64,000 bases of DNA from an uncultured Saprospiraceae bacterium (GTDB lineage: Bacteria > Bacteroidota > Bacteroidia > Chitinophagales > Saprospiraceae). Shown here piece after piece: positions 1-11,909 of the stretch (the stretch's first letter is position 1; every line of letters starts with the position of its first letter). The stretch lies in the NCBI GenBank assembly GCA_937980645.1, contig CALJPQ010000010.1, positions 62,001 to 126,000 of the forward strand, given 5' to 3'. The translations under genes and the position numbers were made by a program. The notes under the pieces are model-generated. The model saw only the letters and a program-made list of their open reading frames with translations. It made no database searches and was not told the origin of the DNA.

Positions 1-2
1 AG

Positions 3-1403
3 CAGTACATACTGCACCTGCTCAGCACCGGCTTTCTGGAATGGGTGCTGCCGGTATCGGGCCTTTCGCCCAACTGGTGCGATGAGCTGTACCGCTATCT
101 GGCCTTCCTGCCTTCAACGCCGTGTGTAGTGGCTACTGCCGAACTGCTCCAATGGCTGCGCACCGCCGCGCGCACCCTACCCTATCAGCCACTGGCAGAG
201 GCCGTGCAAACGCAACAACAGACCGCTGCCTATATCGGCGATTACTGCCGCCGCCGAGGCGTCGCCGCCCCTACCCTACCCGCCGAGCGCATCTTCTACG
301 AAGACGTGGCCGGCGCATCGGTAAAACCGCCGGAGGTCGAAGATTTATTAGCAGAATTGGCCCAACTGTGGCAACATCGGCCCTCGCCAGAGGCCCCACC
401 AGAGCGCCGGGCTTTTCTGGCATTTGCTCGCGCCCGTCTTGACGAGGGCCACTCTGGGCACTTTATGGCATTGGCCGAAGCCTTTTTGCGCGTGGCGGCC
501 AAAAGCGCCCCCGAGTCCATACCTGAGGCGCATCCGCCCAAACCGCAGCGCATCGGCGCGCTTTTCCAAACGTTCGAGGAAGACGGGCAACGGTGTGCCG
601 TCCTTAACGCCCTTTACCCGGGTGGCGGCAAGCTCTTTGCTCGTTGGCTGCATCTCTTTCCACCCGTACTCACGGAGGCACTGCAAACGTGGCTGAATGC
701 CCACGCAGACGAAGCCGCCGTAGTTGCCTTCCCGTGGCAGGGCTATTCCAATGCCAACCTGCAACCGCCGCTGACCCGGCACGCATTGGCTGTACCCAAT
801 GGACGCACACAACCACTGCCCGGCGGGCAAACATTCTGGCTGGGCCATTTAGCCCTCGGCTTCGAGCACAGCGAAATATACCTCTACGACGTGCCCAGTG
901 GGCAGCGCATTTCGCTGACCGACATTGGCTTGGAAGCCGCCGAACTGCGCCCGCCCGTCCTGCGACTGCTGTGGCAGGCCGGCGTGCCATACGCCTCCCG
1001 CCACGCGCTGCTGCCCGAACGCTCAGCTCAGACGCTCGAGTCTGGCGTGCAACACTGGCCGCGTTACCGCCAGGGCCGTTGGGTGCTAGACCGCGCCCTA
1101 TGGCGCATCGAACCCGACCTCTGGGAAACCTGGGCACCGGCAAAAGCCCCACGAAGCAGCGAATTTCGACACCTGCGAGCCTGTCTGAGACGCCTCCGAA
1201 TTCCCCGCCACTTCACTGTAGTATGGGGAAAAAACGAAGAACCAATGTTTTTCGATGCCGATAGCCCACTGAGCCTACAGCTACTCGCACGCAAACTCCG
1301 CCAGCACATCGGGCCGCTGTTCGTCCGCGAATACTGGCCCATTCCCGAGCAATGCGCACAGGAATGGGCCGTAGAGTTTGCTGTAGAAGACTCTCCTCAA
1401 TAG
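3..1403 (+). CDS. LanB-like lantibiotic dehydratase, N-terminal (glutamylation) domain, 5' end cut by window edge
   Basis: The reading frame is open from the first bases to a TAG at 1401-1403, giving 466 residues without the true start; the GTG at 45 is internal, because coding-like sequence (QYILHLLSTGFLEW) continues upstream of it. The family adds glutamate from Glu-tRNA to Ser/Thr of a precursor peptide before elimination. Family-like features are a YPGGGKLFARW segment, a charged middle ending in a PLTRHALAVP stretch like the NisB region before its strand-rich core, and a final part with IPRHFTVVWGKNEEPMFF followed by SPLSLQLLARKL, which resembles the end of the Lant_dehydr_N domain. No elimination domain follows, so if the protein is functional that domain would be a separate gene, as in thiopeptide-type split LanB systems. 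No precursor peptide or cyclase gene is visible to the right. The stop overlaps the stop of the convergent peroxidase gene by 7 bases. Recognition is from remembered family patterns, so the call is probable rather than certain. Confidence 0.68.
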   Translation, partial: QYILHLLSTGFLEWVLPVSGLSPNWCDELYRYLAFLPSTPCVVATAELLQWLRTAARTLPYQPLAEAVQTQQQTAAYIGDYCRRRGVAAPTLPAERIFYEDVAGASVKPPEVEDLLAELAQLWQHRPSPEAPPERRAFLAFARARLDEGHSGHFMALAEAFLRVAAKSAPESIPEAHPPKPQRIGALFQTFEEDGQRCAVLNALYPGGGKLFARWLHLFPPVLTEALQTWLNAHADEAAVVAFPWQGYSNANLQPPLTRHALAVPNGRTQPLPGGQTFWLGHLALGFEHSEIYLYDVPSGQRISLTDIGLEAAELRPPVLRLLWQAGVPYASRHALLPERSAQTLESGVQHWPRYRQGRWVLDRALWRIEPDLWETWAPAKAPRSSEFRHLRACLRRLRIPRHFTVVWGKNEEPMFFDADSPLSLQLLARKLRQHIGPLFVREYWPIPEQCAQEWAVEFAVEDSPQ

Positions 1404-3343
1404 CGCCCGCCGATGGGTCGGTCGTTCCAACGCGCGTACTCGCCCTCAAGGGCAGGCAAACGCACAGGGCGCTGCGTCAGACCTGCCGTATCGGTGAGTG
1501 CCTCCATAAAACGCACTAAAGCGCGGACTTCTCGAGCCGTCAGGTGCAGCGAGTCGGGTGGCAGGGTCTGATTTTCCAATTCAATACCCATGCCGGCACC
1601 ACCGCCGTGGTTGTAAAAAAGAACGAGTTCCTCCAGCGTGCTAAACACGCCGTTGTGCATGTAAGGCGCCGTGAGCGCAGCATTGCGCACGGTGGGCGTC
1701 TTGAACGCATGGCGGTGCTGCTCTAAGTGCGCGATGTTGTACCGACCCAAGTCCGGGCTGACTTTGGGTGTATTTTTCTCCGCCGGCGTGCCCAGCACCT
1801 CAACCTCTGTCTCCTGAAAGGTTGGAGGTACAGTACCGTTGGTGAGCGGTATAAAATGGCAGGTGGCGCATTTGGCCTTGCCCAAAAACAGGTTAAAGCC
1901 TCGGTAGGCTTCCGGATCTATTCGGTCGGTTTCGCCGCGCATGTAGCGGTCTATGGGTGAGTTGAAAGCCGTCAGCGACTCCACATAGGCACCCAAAGCG
2001 GCTTTTATCATCACAAAGTCGGGCCTTTGGGCTTCGGATAGGCCAAAAGCCTCCTGAAACAGCCGACGATACTCGGCCGAAGCCGCCACGCGCTGGATAG
2101 CCTCGTTTTCGCGGATGTTCATCTCCCGCTCATTGACGAGCACCTGATGGAATTGCTCTTCGATGCTGGAGGCCCGACCGTCCATTTGAAAAAGCCTGGA
2201 ATAGACGGCGTTGATGAGCGTAGGGGTATTGCGGCCTATGTGCTCTTGTGGCTCAAAGGCGCGGCTAAAGCGCACCGGCTCGGCGAAGGCATACTCAGGC
2301 TGATGACACGAAGCACAAGCACGCTCGCCATTTCCCGACAGAATGGGGTCAAAGAAAAGCAGGCGCCCTAAAGCCACTACCTTCGGTGGCAGCACCTGTG
2401 TTTTCACCCGGCTGAAAAAGCCGCGCTTGAGGAAGTCGGGCGCAAACAGGCTGCTGGCCTGGATGTTGTACGCTGTGTGGAACGGATAGCGCTGCTCCAC
2501 CGGCTCGATGCCCAACTCCTGCTGCAGCCGATACAGCCAGGGCCAACAGGGTGATAGGTGGTCGCGGAGGAGCGCCACGCGATCCAATTCATTAAATGAC
2601 CTGGTCGCATTCACCACCTCTATGGCTCGATACAGATGGGCGCGCAGCCGCTGAAGAGGCTCCTTGTCGTCTAACAAATGCGACTCGTACAACTGGACTA
2701 CGTAGAGCATTTCCTCCAACGCCACAGCAGTCTCGGGCAGCGAGTGGAGCAACACTGGCGAGTCGAAGCCCACTAAGCCCAACGCGCAAATGCGCACCAA
2801 CTGCTGGCGCAGGGCATCGAAGAGCATCCAATCCTCCAGCGGGTACTTTTGCACGACCTGAGTCATATCCTCATGATAGGCCAGCGCCTTGTCTATGAGC
2901 TGAAGCAGTTCTGAGCGATGCTGTATCGGGTTTGCATCACAGAGCAACTCTTCCACCACCTGAAGGCTATACGAGGGGCGCGATGTGGCCAGATAGCCCT
3001 CGTATTCGACCTTCGGAATGGCTGGGCCGTTCAGTTGGGCCGTGTTGTAAGGATCGAAATAAGCAGTGAGGAGTTCGATGTGTTTGTATGCCAGACGCAG
3101 CTGGCGAAAGGCATCTAACCACTTTTTCTCGAAGCCTCTTTTGGGCGTTTTGGTGTCTTGTATCTGGTCTTTGAGCGCGAACAGCGCTTTGCGGAATTGC
3201 GCATTTTGCGCCTCAAAATGTTGACGAAGCGGCTGTTCGATGAGGCGCGAGTGGCGGGTCGCTTTTTCTTCGGAAATATGGCTCAGCAAAAGGAGGGACA
3301 CTACGGCACACAGGCCAACCCTAAAAATTCGCGTCATGTACAT
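1397..3343 (-). CDS. Di-haem cytochrome c peroxidase (MauG/CcpA family) with imelysin-like N-terminal half
   Basis: 648 residues. A short hydrophobic signal segment (residues about 5-22) is followed by an all-helical region (about 30-290) resembling imelysin-like periplasmic domains, then a peroxidase domain with two c-type haem sites, CASCH at about 343-347 and CATCH at about 492-496. The family reduces hydrogen peroxide in the periplasm, or oxidises protein or small-molecule substrates in MauG relatives, using electrons from cytochromes. Further family-like segments are GRLLFFDPILSGNGE before the first haem, RNTPTLINAVY, and KTPTVRNAALTAPYMHNGVF near the end. The protein is about 300 residues longer than classical CcpA because of the helical front part. 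It stands alone on the minus strand, tail-to-tail with the LanB-like gene. Two candidate ATGs (MYM) lie at the start; the first is used. Substrate is unknown. Confidence 0.9.
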   Translation of the reverse strand: MYMTRIFRVGLCAVVSLLLLSHISEEKATRHSRLIEQPLRQHFEAQNAQFRKALFALKDQIQDTKTPKRGFEKKWLDAFRQLRLAYKHIELLTAYFDPYNTAQLNGPAIPKVEYEGYLATSRPSYSLQVVEELLCDANPIQHRSELLQLIDKALAYHEDMTQVVQKYPLEDWMLFDALRQQLVRICALGLVGFDSPVLLHSLPETAVALEEMLYVVQLYESHLLDDKEPLQRLRAHLYRAIEVVNATRSFNELDRVALLRDHLSPCWPWLYRLQQELGIEPVEQRYPFHTAYNIQASSLFAPDFLKRGFFSRVKTQVLPPKVVALGRLLFFDPILSGNGERACASCHQPEYAFAEPVRFSRAFEPQEHIGRNTPTLINAVYSRLFQMDGRASSIEEQFHQVLVNEREMNIRENEAIQRVAASAEYRRLFQEAFGLSEAQRPDFVMIKAALGAYVESLTAFNSPIDRYMRGETDRIDPEAYRGFNLFLGKAKCATCHFIPLTNGTVPPTFQETEVEVLGTPAEKNTPKVSPDLGRYNIAHLEQHRHAFKTPTVRNAALTAPYMHNGVFSTLEELVLFYNHGGGAGMGIELENQTLPPDSLHLTAREVRALVRFMEALTDTAGLTQRPVRLPALEGEYARWNDRPIGGRY

Positions 3344-3423
3344 TGCAGTTTTTTACCTTAAAAAATTAGAAAAAGCCGTGTTTTTGAGATTTTCAAAAGC
3401 GCTCGCTCAGGGGCCTCAATGGC

Positions 3424-3464
3424 GCAGCAGCATAAAACCCTATGCCGGGGTTTCATGCTGCTGC
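3424..3464 (-). terminator. Strong hairpin after the PhoX-like gene
   Basis: A 17-bp stem with one mismatch (arms 3424-3440 and 3448-3464, loop of 7) lies 46 bases downstream of the stop of the minus-strand gene at 3510 and 81 bases upstream of the start of the peroxidase gene. There is no clear T-run on the minus strand, so it may act as a transcript 3'-end stabiliser or a weak terminator. Confidence 0.5.
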
Positions 3465-3509
3465 GACGAGAGAGGCGGCGTTTGTTTCCGTCGCCTCATT
3501 TACAGACTT

Positions 3510-5414
3510 TTAGCGCGCCACGACGATGCGGTACATCTTCTGGTCGTGCTGGGTGCGCAGGAAGTAAGTGCCTGGCTCCAAGTCGTCCACATTGACGTGG
3601 GCCACTTGCTTGCGCACGCGCAGCAGCTGACCCTGGGCGTTGTAGAGCTCGATGTCCACGATTTTATTGAAGTGTACGGCGCGGAAGGTTGGGTTCGGGT
3701 AAAGGATCAGTTCTTCAGCATCCTGGTCAATTGTTGGGATGCTCGTGATAAGTTTGGGATCGAAGCCCGTGATGGCAATGGTAGCAGCGCGCTGGAAGGG
3801 ATAAACGTTGCCTTGCGGAGAGACATTACCCACGGTATCCGCGGCGAAACTGCCGCCTGAGCCGTCGGGGTGTTGGTTATTGATGAAACAGGTGCTGCCG
3901 TCCGGCGTCATGACAGCTCCCGTAGCTTCCGAGTCGCGCGTACCCGTATAGAAAAGGTGCAGGTTGGCCGGCGTCGGATTCGGGATGTCTAAGTCAAGCA
4001 TAAAGGCTTTAGGCACTTCGTAGGGGAAGGAACCAACGAAGCTGGGTACGATGCGGCCCAGCGAGGTGCCGATGTTGTCTTCCTGGAGCACGAGGAAACG
4101 TTTATTTCCATAGGTAGCCAGAGTAATGCCATCTACGCTGTTAAACACGAATTTAGAAGCAGCCAGGTCGTTGGGCACTTCAGGGCCGCCCCACAGGTGC
4201 ACGCGCACCGAAGGCTTATCGGTCGTAGCGCCTTCCAGCACCAGAACCGCACCATATGGATGTTTGCAGGTAGAGTCAGCTGGGTTAAACAGGTTGGCAT
4301 CTTTCCAGTGTTGCGGTACCGTAGCACCGTTGCGCATTGAGAGGGCCATAGACTGGTTATCGCGGCCCGTTTCGGCCAGAAAAACCCGGCCCGTAACGGG
4401 GTCGAAGCACGTCCATTCAATGCGCTGGAAGAAGGTGGCGCCCATACGCGTAGCAATTTCCGGAGCGATCAGCAGCGAGTCCAGATCGCGCGGGATCTGA
4501 AGCCATACACCTTCGTAAGAGCCCGGATTTTGTTTGAACACATAGAGATTGCCCGTAGTGAAGTCGCCAGGTTTGTCGGCCACATACTTATAAAGAAATG
4601 AGCCGTGCGGCAGTGCCGAGCTAGGTACAAAGTCATTGCCGTGCACGAGCGTGCGGCGATCGCCTAATTCTATGGTGCCTTCAAACGACATGCGGCCCGC
4701 GTGGTACAGCTTGCGCACTGCGCGGCGCGTTTGCGGGTCCACTTCTGTCAGCCAGCCGAAGTTCTGGAACATCTTGATCTTCCGACCGCCAAATTCGGGC
4801 ACCGAAGCCGGGATGGTGTAGTTGCCCTGACCGTCATAACCGAACTGGTTGAGCAGCGTGTCGAAGTTGGTCGAGATTTGCTGATTAGAGCGAAAGTTGC
4901 CGAAGATTTCTTCGCCCGTCAGCACGTTGCCCGTCGAGAGGCGAGCACCACCGCAGTTGGTCGTAGTGTAGCCGACCGTAGAGAAGTCCACAGCAAAGCA
5001 CGTGTCGCCAATAGCAATAGTGTTGTCAATTCGCCAGGTGTCGCCCACGCGAACCACCGGAACGATAGACATCGCACCGCCCATGCCCAGAGCCGGACGC
5101 TCGTTGCGAATCACAGCGCGCTCATGGTTGATGGCCAATAAACCCTTACCATTAGGGTTGTTCGGGTCAGGCAAATAGGTGATAAAATCGTGCTCGCGCG
5201 GCGCCGGGACAACGGCCTGGAAGCCGTCCTGACGGTTGAGACGAACCCAGTTGCTCCCTTCGCGGAAGACAATCTGGGCCTTTAGCGAAGGGGCCACACG
5301 AACCACCGTAGAGCCCGACACATAGGCCGTGTCGAAAGCCGTGAAAGGCGCCTGAGCGCTCACAGAGGCTGCCATCAGCAGCACAACAACGAAGAGAAAG
5401 TAGCAGTTTTTCAT
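3510..5414 (-). CDS. Secreted PhoX/DUF839-family protein with T9SS type A sorting domain
   Basis: 634 residues. The N-terminus is a signal peptide (MKNCYFLFVVVLLMAASVSA, cut after Ala-Gln-Ala). The body has the DUF839/PhoX layout: an early YLPDPNNPNGKGLLAINHE segment, a glycine-rich GMGGAMSIVPV stretch, a WTCFDPVTGRVFLAETGRDN motif, and a late NPTPANLHLF/TCFINNQHPDGSGG region. PhoX enzymes are calcium-dependent phosphatases with a beta-propeller fold, but the DUF839 family also contains proteins of unproven activity, so 'phosphatase' is a family-level inference. The last 75 or so residues (from LILYPNPTFRAV) form a type A T9SS C-terminal domain ending in MYRIVVAR, which directs export across the outer membrane and surface anchoring or release. 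A TTCCTTTG sequence at 5435-5442 (7 of 8 bases of the Bacteroidota -7 element) precedes the ATG. Confidence 0.85.
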   Translation of the reverse strand: MKNCYFLFVVVLLMAASVSAQAPFTAFDTAYVSGSTVVRVAPSLKAQIVFREGSNWVRLNRQDGFQAVVPAPREHDFITYLPDPNNPNGKGLLAINHERAVIRNERPALGMGGAMSIVPVVRVGDTWRIDNTIAIGDTCFAVDFSTVGYTTTNCGGARLSTGNVLTGEEIFGNFRSNQQISTNFDTLLNQFGYDGQGNYTIPASVPEFGGRKIKMFQNFGWLTEVDPQTRRAVRKLYHAGRMSFEGTIELGDRRTLVHGNDFVPSSALPHGSFLYKYVADKPGDFTTGNLYVFKQNPGSYEGVWLQIPRDLDSLLIAPEIATRMGATFFQRIEWTCFDPVTGRVFLAETGRDNQSMALSMRNGATVPQHWKDANLFNPADSTCKHPYGAVLVLEGATTDKPSVRVHLWGGPEVPNDLAASKFVFNSVDGITLATYGNKRFLVLQEDNIGTSLGRIVPSFVGSFPYEVPKAFMLDLDIPNPTPANLHLFYTGTRDSEATGAVMTPDGSTCFINNQHPDGSGGSFAADTVGNVSPQGNVYPFQRAATIAITGFDPKLITSIPTIDQDAEELILYPNPTFRAVHFNKIVDIELYNAQGQLLRVRKQVAHVNVDDLEPGTYFLRTQHDQKMYRIVVAR

Positions 5415-5517
5415 GACAATGCGTCTTTTGGGCGCAAAGGAACCGGAGCAGGGTTAAGCCCATTTTGACTGCACTTTAAGTTTGAGCACAGCGGGCGTTA
5501 AGCCATCGTTAATCGGG

Positions 5518-6483
5518 CTAATCTCCAGTTGCCTTTTTGGCTACTTCTCTCAGAAAATCAGCGCTGTATCGTCTGACGGCCATGCTGTCCAACCGGAAAA
5601 AGGCTACCCGTCCGTCCGGCGCCAGCCGCACACGCCTGGCCACCTGGGCGGCCTGACGCAACAGGGCAGTATCAGCCACTTCGGTGCGCACGCGCTGCTC
5701 ACCGTCGTAAGGCGGCGGCTCGTAGCCTTCCGGCCCTATCTTCCACAGATGCCCGTCGCGATAAACCAGCGTCCAGCCAAAGGCCGGTAGCGCTACATCT
5801 AGCGGCAGCGGGTAGCGCGCTGGTGCACCTTCGACATAGCGCAGGGCGTCTTCGGGCGAGAAAATGGAATTGTCCTCGTCAGGAGACTGAATGTTACCCG
5901 TGTTGTACAGCATCAGCAGCCCACGCTCCACCGGCGGCACGCCCGTGCGATTGGGAAATTTGTACTGGTGCAGGCGGATCGTGGCACTCAGGCGCGTTTG
6001 CGGCGGCAGCAGCGGCTTCAGTTTTTTCAGAAAAAGAAAAAACGGCTGGCGCGTGCGCTCAGTCCAGTCGCAGTCCAGTTGCACCTCTGAAAACACAGGC
6101 TGCGGAAATTGCCGCCCGACGTCCGCTAAGGCCAGCGACACCTTTTGGGCCAACGCCTCAACCTCGGCAGCCGAAAGCCCCAAAAACACCGAATTCGTCA
6201 GAAACACGCAGGGCACTACGTGGCGACCACTCAGCCCCGCCGTATCGGCCACCCCCAGCAGCGCATAAGGGCGGATGGGGCCACCGGCCTCGCGCGCCAC
6301 ATCTAAAAACTTGACGTAAAGCGTCCGGCAGCCCGTGCTGTCCAGCAAGGCTACTTCGGCAGGCGTGAGGGCAAGGCGGTTTTTCCAGTGAAAGAAGGCA
6401 ATCTTCGCCCTCCCCTCCTTAAGCCTCTGGCAAGCAGAGAGAGAAAAAATTAGAGCGAGAACACAAGACAGGCGCCAATCCAT
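5518..6483 (-). CDS. Lipoprotein of unknown function, possibly TIM-barrel (DUF3142-like)
   Basis: The start chosen is the ATG at 6481-6483, because it gives an ideal lipoprotein signal of 18 residues ending in the lipobox LSAC; the longer frame upstream adds 21 residues with no signal. The mature protein of about 300 residues has a FFHWKNRLALTPAE opening, a hydrophobic core strand followed by VQLDCDWTERTR, then LSATIRLHQYKFP and LLMLYNTGNI, a strand-and-acidic-residue order like glycoside-hydrolase-type TIM barrels and loosely like DUF3142. I do not recognise a specific family with confidence and assign no reaction. It probably sits in the inner leaflet of the outer membrane or on the periplasmic face. 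It is a single gene, 103 bases from the PhoX-like gene on the same strand. Confidence 0.72.
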   Translation of the reverse strand: MDWRLSCVLALIFSLSACQRLKEGRAKIAFFHWKNRLALTPAEVALLDSTGCRTLYVKFLDVAREAGGPIRPYALLGVADTAGLSGRHVVPCVFLTNSVFLGLSAAEVEALAQKVSLALADVGRQFPQPVFSEVQLDCDWTERTRQPFFLFLKKLKPLLPPQTRLSATIRLHQYKFPNRTGVPPVERGLLMLYNTGNIQSPDEDNSIFSPEDALRYVEGAPARYPLPLDVALPAFGWTLVYRDGHLWKIGPEGYEPPPYDGEQRVRTEVADTALLRQAAQVARRVRLAPDGRVAFFRLDSMAVRRYSADFLREVAKKATGD

Positions 6484-6654
6484 AAACTGCACTTTGGGTG
6501 GATAACCTGCGCAAATATGCGCGGCCTTTAGGGCCAGATACGCCATTTAGCGGCTCTGCGTAAGCCAAGTAGAGGGTTGTTTCCCCAGCATGGCCCAGTC
6601 TCTGTCGGCACATCCATCATCCTGTGGCCCGTTCAGTACATGAAGGAGGGGCGA

Positions 6655-6684
6655 GCGCTAAATGCGACTGCCTTCCTTTAGCGC
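6655..6684. repeat. Perfect 8-bp inverted repeat in gene-poor strip
   Basis: GCGCTAAA at 6655-6662 pairs with TTTAGCGC at 6677-6684 around a 14-base loop, about 20 bases upstream of a TATTTTTG -7-like element (6705-6712). It could be an operator or an mRNA hairpin. No gene ends immediately before it on either strand. Confidence 0.35.
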
Positions 6685-6704
6685 CCCGAAAGAGAGGAAC
6701 CCGC

Positions 6705-6712
6705 TATTTTTG
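6705..6712 (+). promoter_or_regulatory. Bacteroidota -7 element (TATTTTTG) upstream of decayed ATPase gene
   Basis: TATTTTTG fits TAnnTTTG exactly; a TTTAG at 6677-6681 sits 23 bases upstream in the position of a weak -33 element. It would drive transcription into the ATPase remnant that begins at about 6848. Between 6484 and 6847 I see only this element and the inverted repeat at 6655-6684; there is no plausible gene. Confidence 0.4.
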
Positions 6713-6847
6713 CCCATAGACCTTCCAAATATGGCCATCCATTCGCCAAAAGCGGTGTTAGCCCATATTTCCCTGACATGATACAGAAAAATTTCGAGTA
6801 GGTTTGGGATCAGTTACGCGCAAAAGCGGAACGTCCAGAGCGATTTT

Positions 6848-7213
6848 CTGACGCATATTACTATCACCAACTTTCGAGGCATTCGCAACCTTTCTGTGAT
6901 GTTTCGTTTTCCCGTTTCTATTTTATCTGGTCCAAACGCCAGTGGTAAAACGACAGTATTCCTCGCCTGTGCCTGCGCCTATCGAAAACCTAAGAGCCAA
7001 AGCTCACGCGACTCATATAGCCCGGCCGCACTGTTCCCTAACTTGACTCTGCGAAAGCCCCTCGAGTACTCGGATACTCCGAACAACCCTGCATTTGAGT
7101 TTCTGTATATCAGCCCAAAAAGACCGACAGCCATGCGTTGGGCCCGAGGTACGGCTTGGTCGAAGAGTTATATGGGACAGCCAGAAGGCGAGCAGCCCGA
7201 GCGCCATATTTAG
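6848..7213 (+). pseudogene. Remnant of an AAA ATPase gene (OLD/SMC-like N-terminus)
   Basis: The frame beginning at the CTG at 6848 reads LTHITITNFRGIRNLSV, then VSILSGPNASGKTTVF, which is the first strand-turn and Walker A box of a recombination-type or OLD-like AAA ATPase. Further along come YSPAALFPNLT, FEFLYI, MRWARGTAWSKSYMG and QPERHI, a run that matches the order of conserved pieces in a family of stand-alone bacterial AAA ATPases as I remember it. The expected ATG is replaced by CTG at 6848 (an internal GTG lies at 6896), and the frame hits TAG at 7211-7213 where the family would be expected to continue with a Tyr codon (I-Tyr-L-x-T-L-A); the next bases still read LHTLAR before resemblance fades. 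No signature, Walker B or C-terminal lobe is left. About 120 residues of what should be several hundred remain, so the gene is dead. Bases 7214-7411 hold nothing recognisable. Confidence 0.6.
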
Positions 7214-7411
7214 CTGCACACGCTGGCTCGCCAAGAAACCCAACGCGGCGAAGGCAATATTAAAACTTTGCCGACCAGCTGGAAAGCCGGAACTGCCGCT
7301 GGCAGGCGCACCGTTGCAACCCTGTCTCTCCCAAAACCTGCCATTTTGTCCGCTCTTCGCCTGCTGGAACGAAATGTGCACCCCTTAACGCTTTCGCCTA
7401 AAGGGGGATAC

Positions 7412-7419
7412 TACCTTTG
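7412..7419 (+). promoter_or_regulatory. Probable secA promoter -7 element (TACCTTTG)
   Basis: An exact TAnnTTTG lies 93 bases upstream of the secA ATG. No convincing TTTG -33 partner is seen at 19-23 bases; CTTTCG at 7391-7396 is the nearest candidate. Confidence 0.45.
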
Positions 7420-7512
7420 CAGCGCCAAAAAGCGGGCGTATCCGCCTCGTCGGCTTACGGCATCGCTGTCAGGCAAAAATCCCCCTATCGCATCTAAGCA
7501 CAACAAACAGAC

Positions 7513-10869
<3,357 letters not shown>

Positions 10870-10913
10870 CCCGTAACGGCCAAACTTGTTTGACTCCCGT
10901 AACACGGCCAAAC
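10870..10913 (+). repeat. Short imperfect direct repeat between secA and ftsY
   Basis: CCCGTAACGGCCAAAC (10870-10885) is repeated at 10896-10913 with two extra bases (AC) after CCCGTAAC. A 14-base part, GCCAAACTTGTTTG (10879-10892), recurs with one mismatch just after ftsY at 11892-11905. Function unknown. Confidence 0.4.
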
Positions 10914-10932
10914 GCAACCACGTCACCAAGCC

Positions 10933-11889
10933 ATGGGCTTCTTTGACAAATTCTTCAACCGCGAAAAAAAAGCCGACCTCGACAAAGGCTTAGAAAAAAC
11001 GAAGGAAAGTTTCTTTGGCAAAATCACCCGCGCCGTCGCCGGCAAGAACACCGTGGACGATGAGGTGCTCGATGAAATCGAAGCCGCCCTCATCAGCGCT
11101 GACGTGGGTCTGGAAACCACAGTCAAGATTATCGAACGCCTCGAAGCCCGGGTCGCCCGTGATAAATACCTGAGCACAAACGAGCTGCATTCTCTTCTGC
11201 GCGATGAAATCGTGCAGATGCTCTCCGACAACAACACCCCGGACGTCGAAGACTTCGACCTGCCCACCGACCAGCGTCCCTATGTCCTGCTCGTCATTGG
11301 TGTCAACGGCGTAGGCAAGACGACCACTATTGGTAAGTTGGCCGCCCAGTTCACCCAGCGCGGCCATAAGGTGGTACTTGGCGCTGCCGACACTTTCCGC
11401 GCCGCCGCTGTAGATCAGCTCAAGATCTGGGCCGAGCGCGCTGGCTGCGATTTTTTCAGCAAAGGCATGAATGCCGACCCGGGTGCTGTGGCTTATGAAA
11501 CTGTCCAGTACGCCCTGAACAATGGCTGCGATGTGGCCATTATTGACACTGCTGGACGCCTGCACAACAAAGCCAACCTGATGCAGGAACTGGGCAAAAT
11601 CCGCCGTTCCATTGAGAAGAAACTCCCTGGCGCTCCGCACGACATCCTGCTTGTGCTCGACGCTTCTACGGGTCAGAACGCCTTTGAGCAGGCCCGCCAT
11701 TTCACGGAGATTGCCCCTATCACGGCGCTGGCCCTGACCAAATTAGACGGCACGGCCAAAGGTGGGGTTGTCATTGGCATCAGCGACCAGCTCAAAGTAC
11801 CCATTCGCTATATCGGCGTGGGTGAGCGCGTAGATCAGCTCCAGATCTTTAATAAGAAAGCATTTGTGGACGCGCTCTTCGCCTCGTAA
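10933..11889 (+). CDS. ftsY: Signal recognition particle receptor FtsY
   Basis: 318 residues, a short FtsY without the long acidic A domain of E. coli. It docks SRP-ribosome complexes at the membrane through a GTPase heterodimer with Ffh. The N-terminal helical N domain has EKKADLDKGLEKTKESFFGK and DEVLDEIEAALISADVG; the G domain has the P-loop GVNGVGKTTTIGKLA (about 122-136), ADTFRAAAVDQL, the DTAGR switch (about residue 200), and TKLDGTAKGG (G4). It follows secA after 63 bases and is convergent with the desulfurase-like gene. Confidence 0.98.
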   Translation: MGFFDKFFNREKKADLDKGLEKTKESFFGKITRAVAGKNTVDDEVLDEIEAALISADVGLETTVKIIERLEARVARDKYLSTNELHSLLRDEIVQMLSDNNTPDVEDFDLPTDQRPYVLLVIGVNGVGKTTTIGKLAAQFTQRGHKVVLGAADTFRAAAVDQLKIWAERAGCDFFSKGMNADPGAVAYETVQYALNNGCDVAIIDTAGRLHNKANLMQELGKIRRSIEKKLPGAPHDILLVLDASTGQNAFEQARHFTEIAPITALALTKLDGTAKGGVVIGISDQLKVPIRYIGVGERVDQLQIFNKKAFVDALFAS

Positions 11890-11909
11890 TCGCCAAACTT
11901 GGTTGGCCG

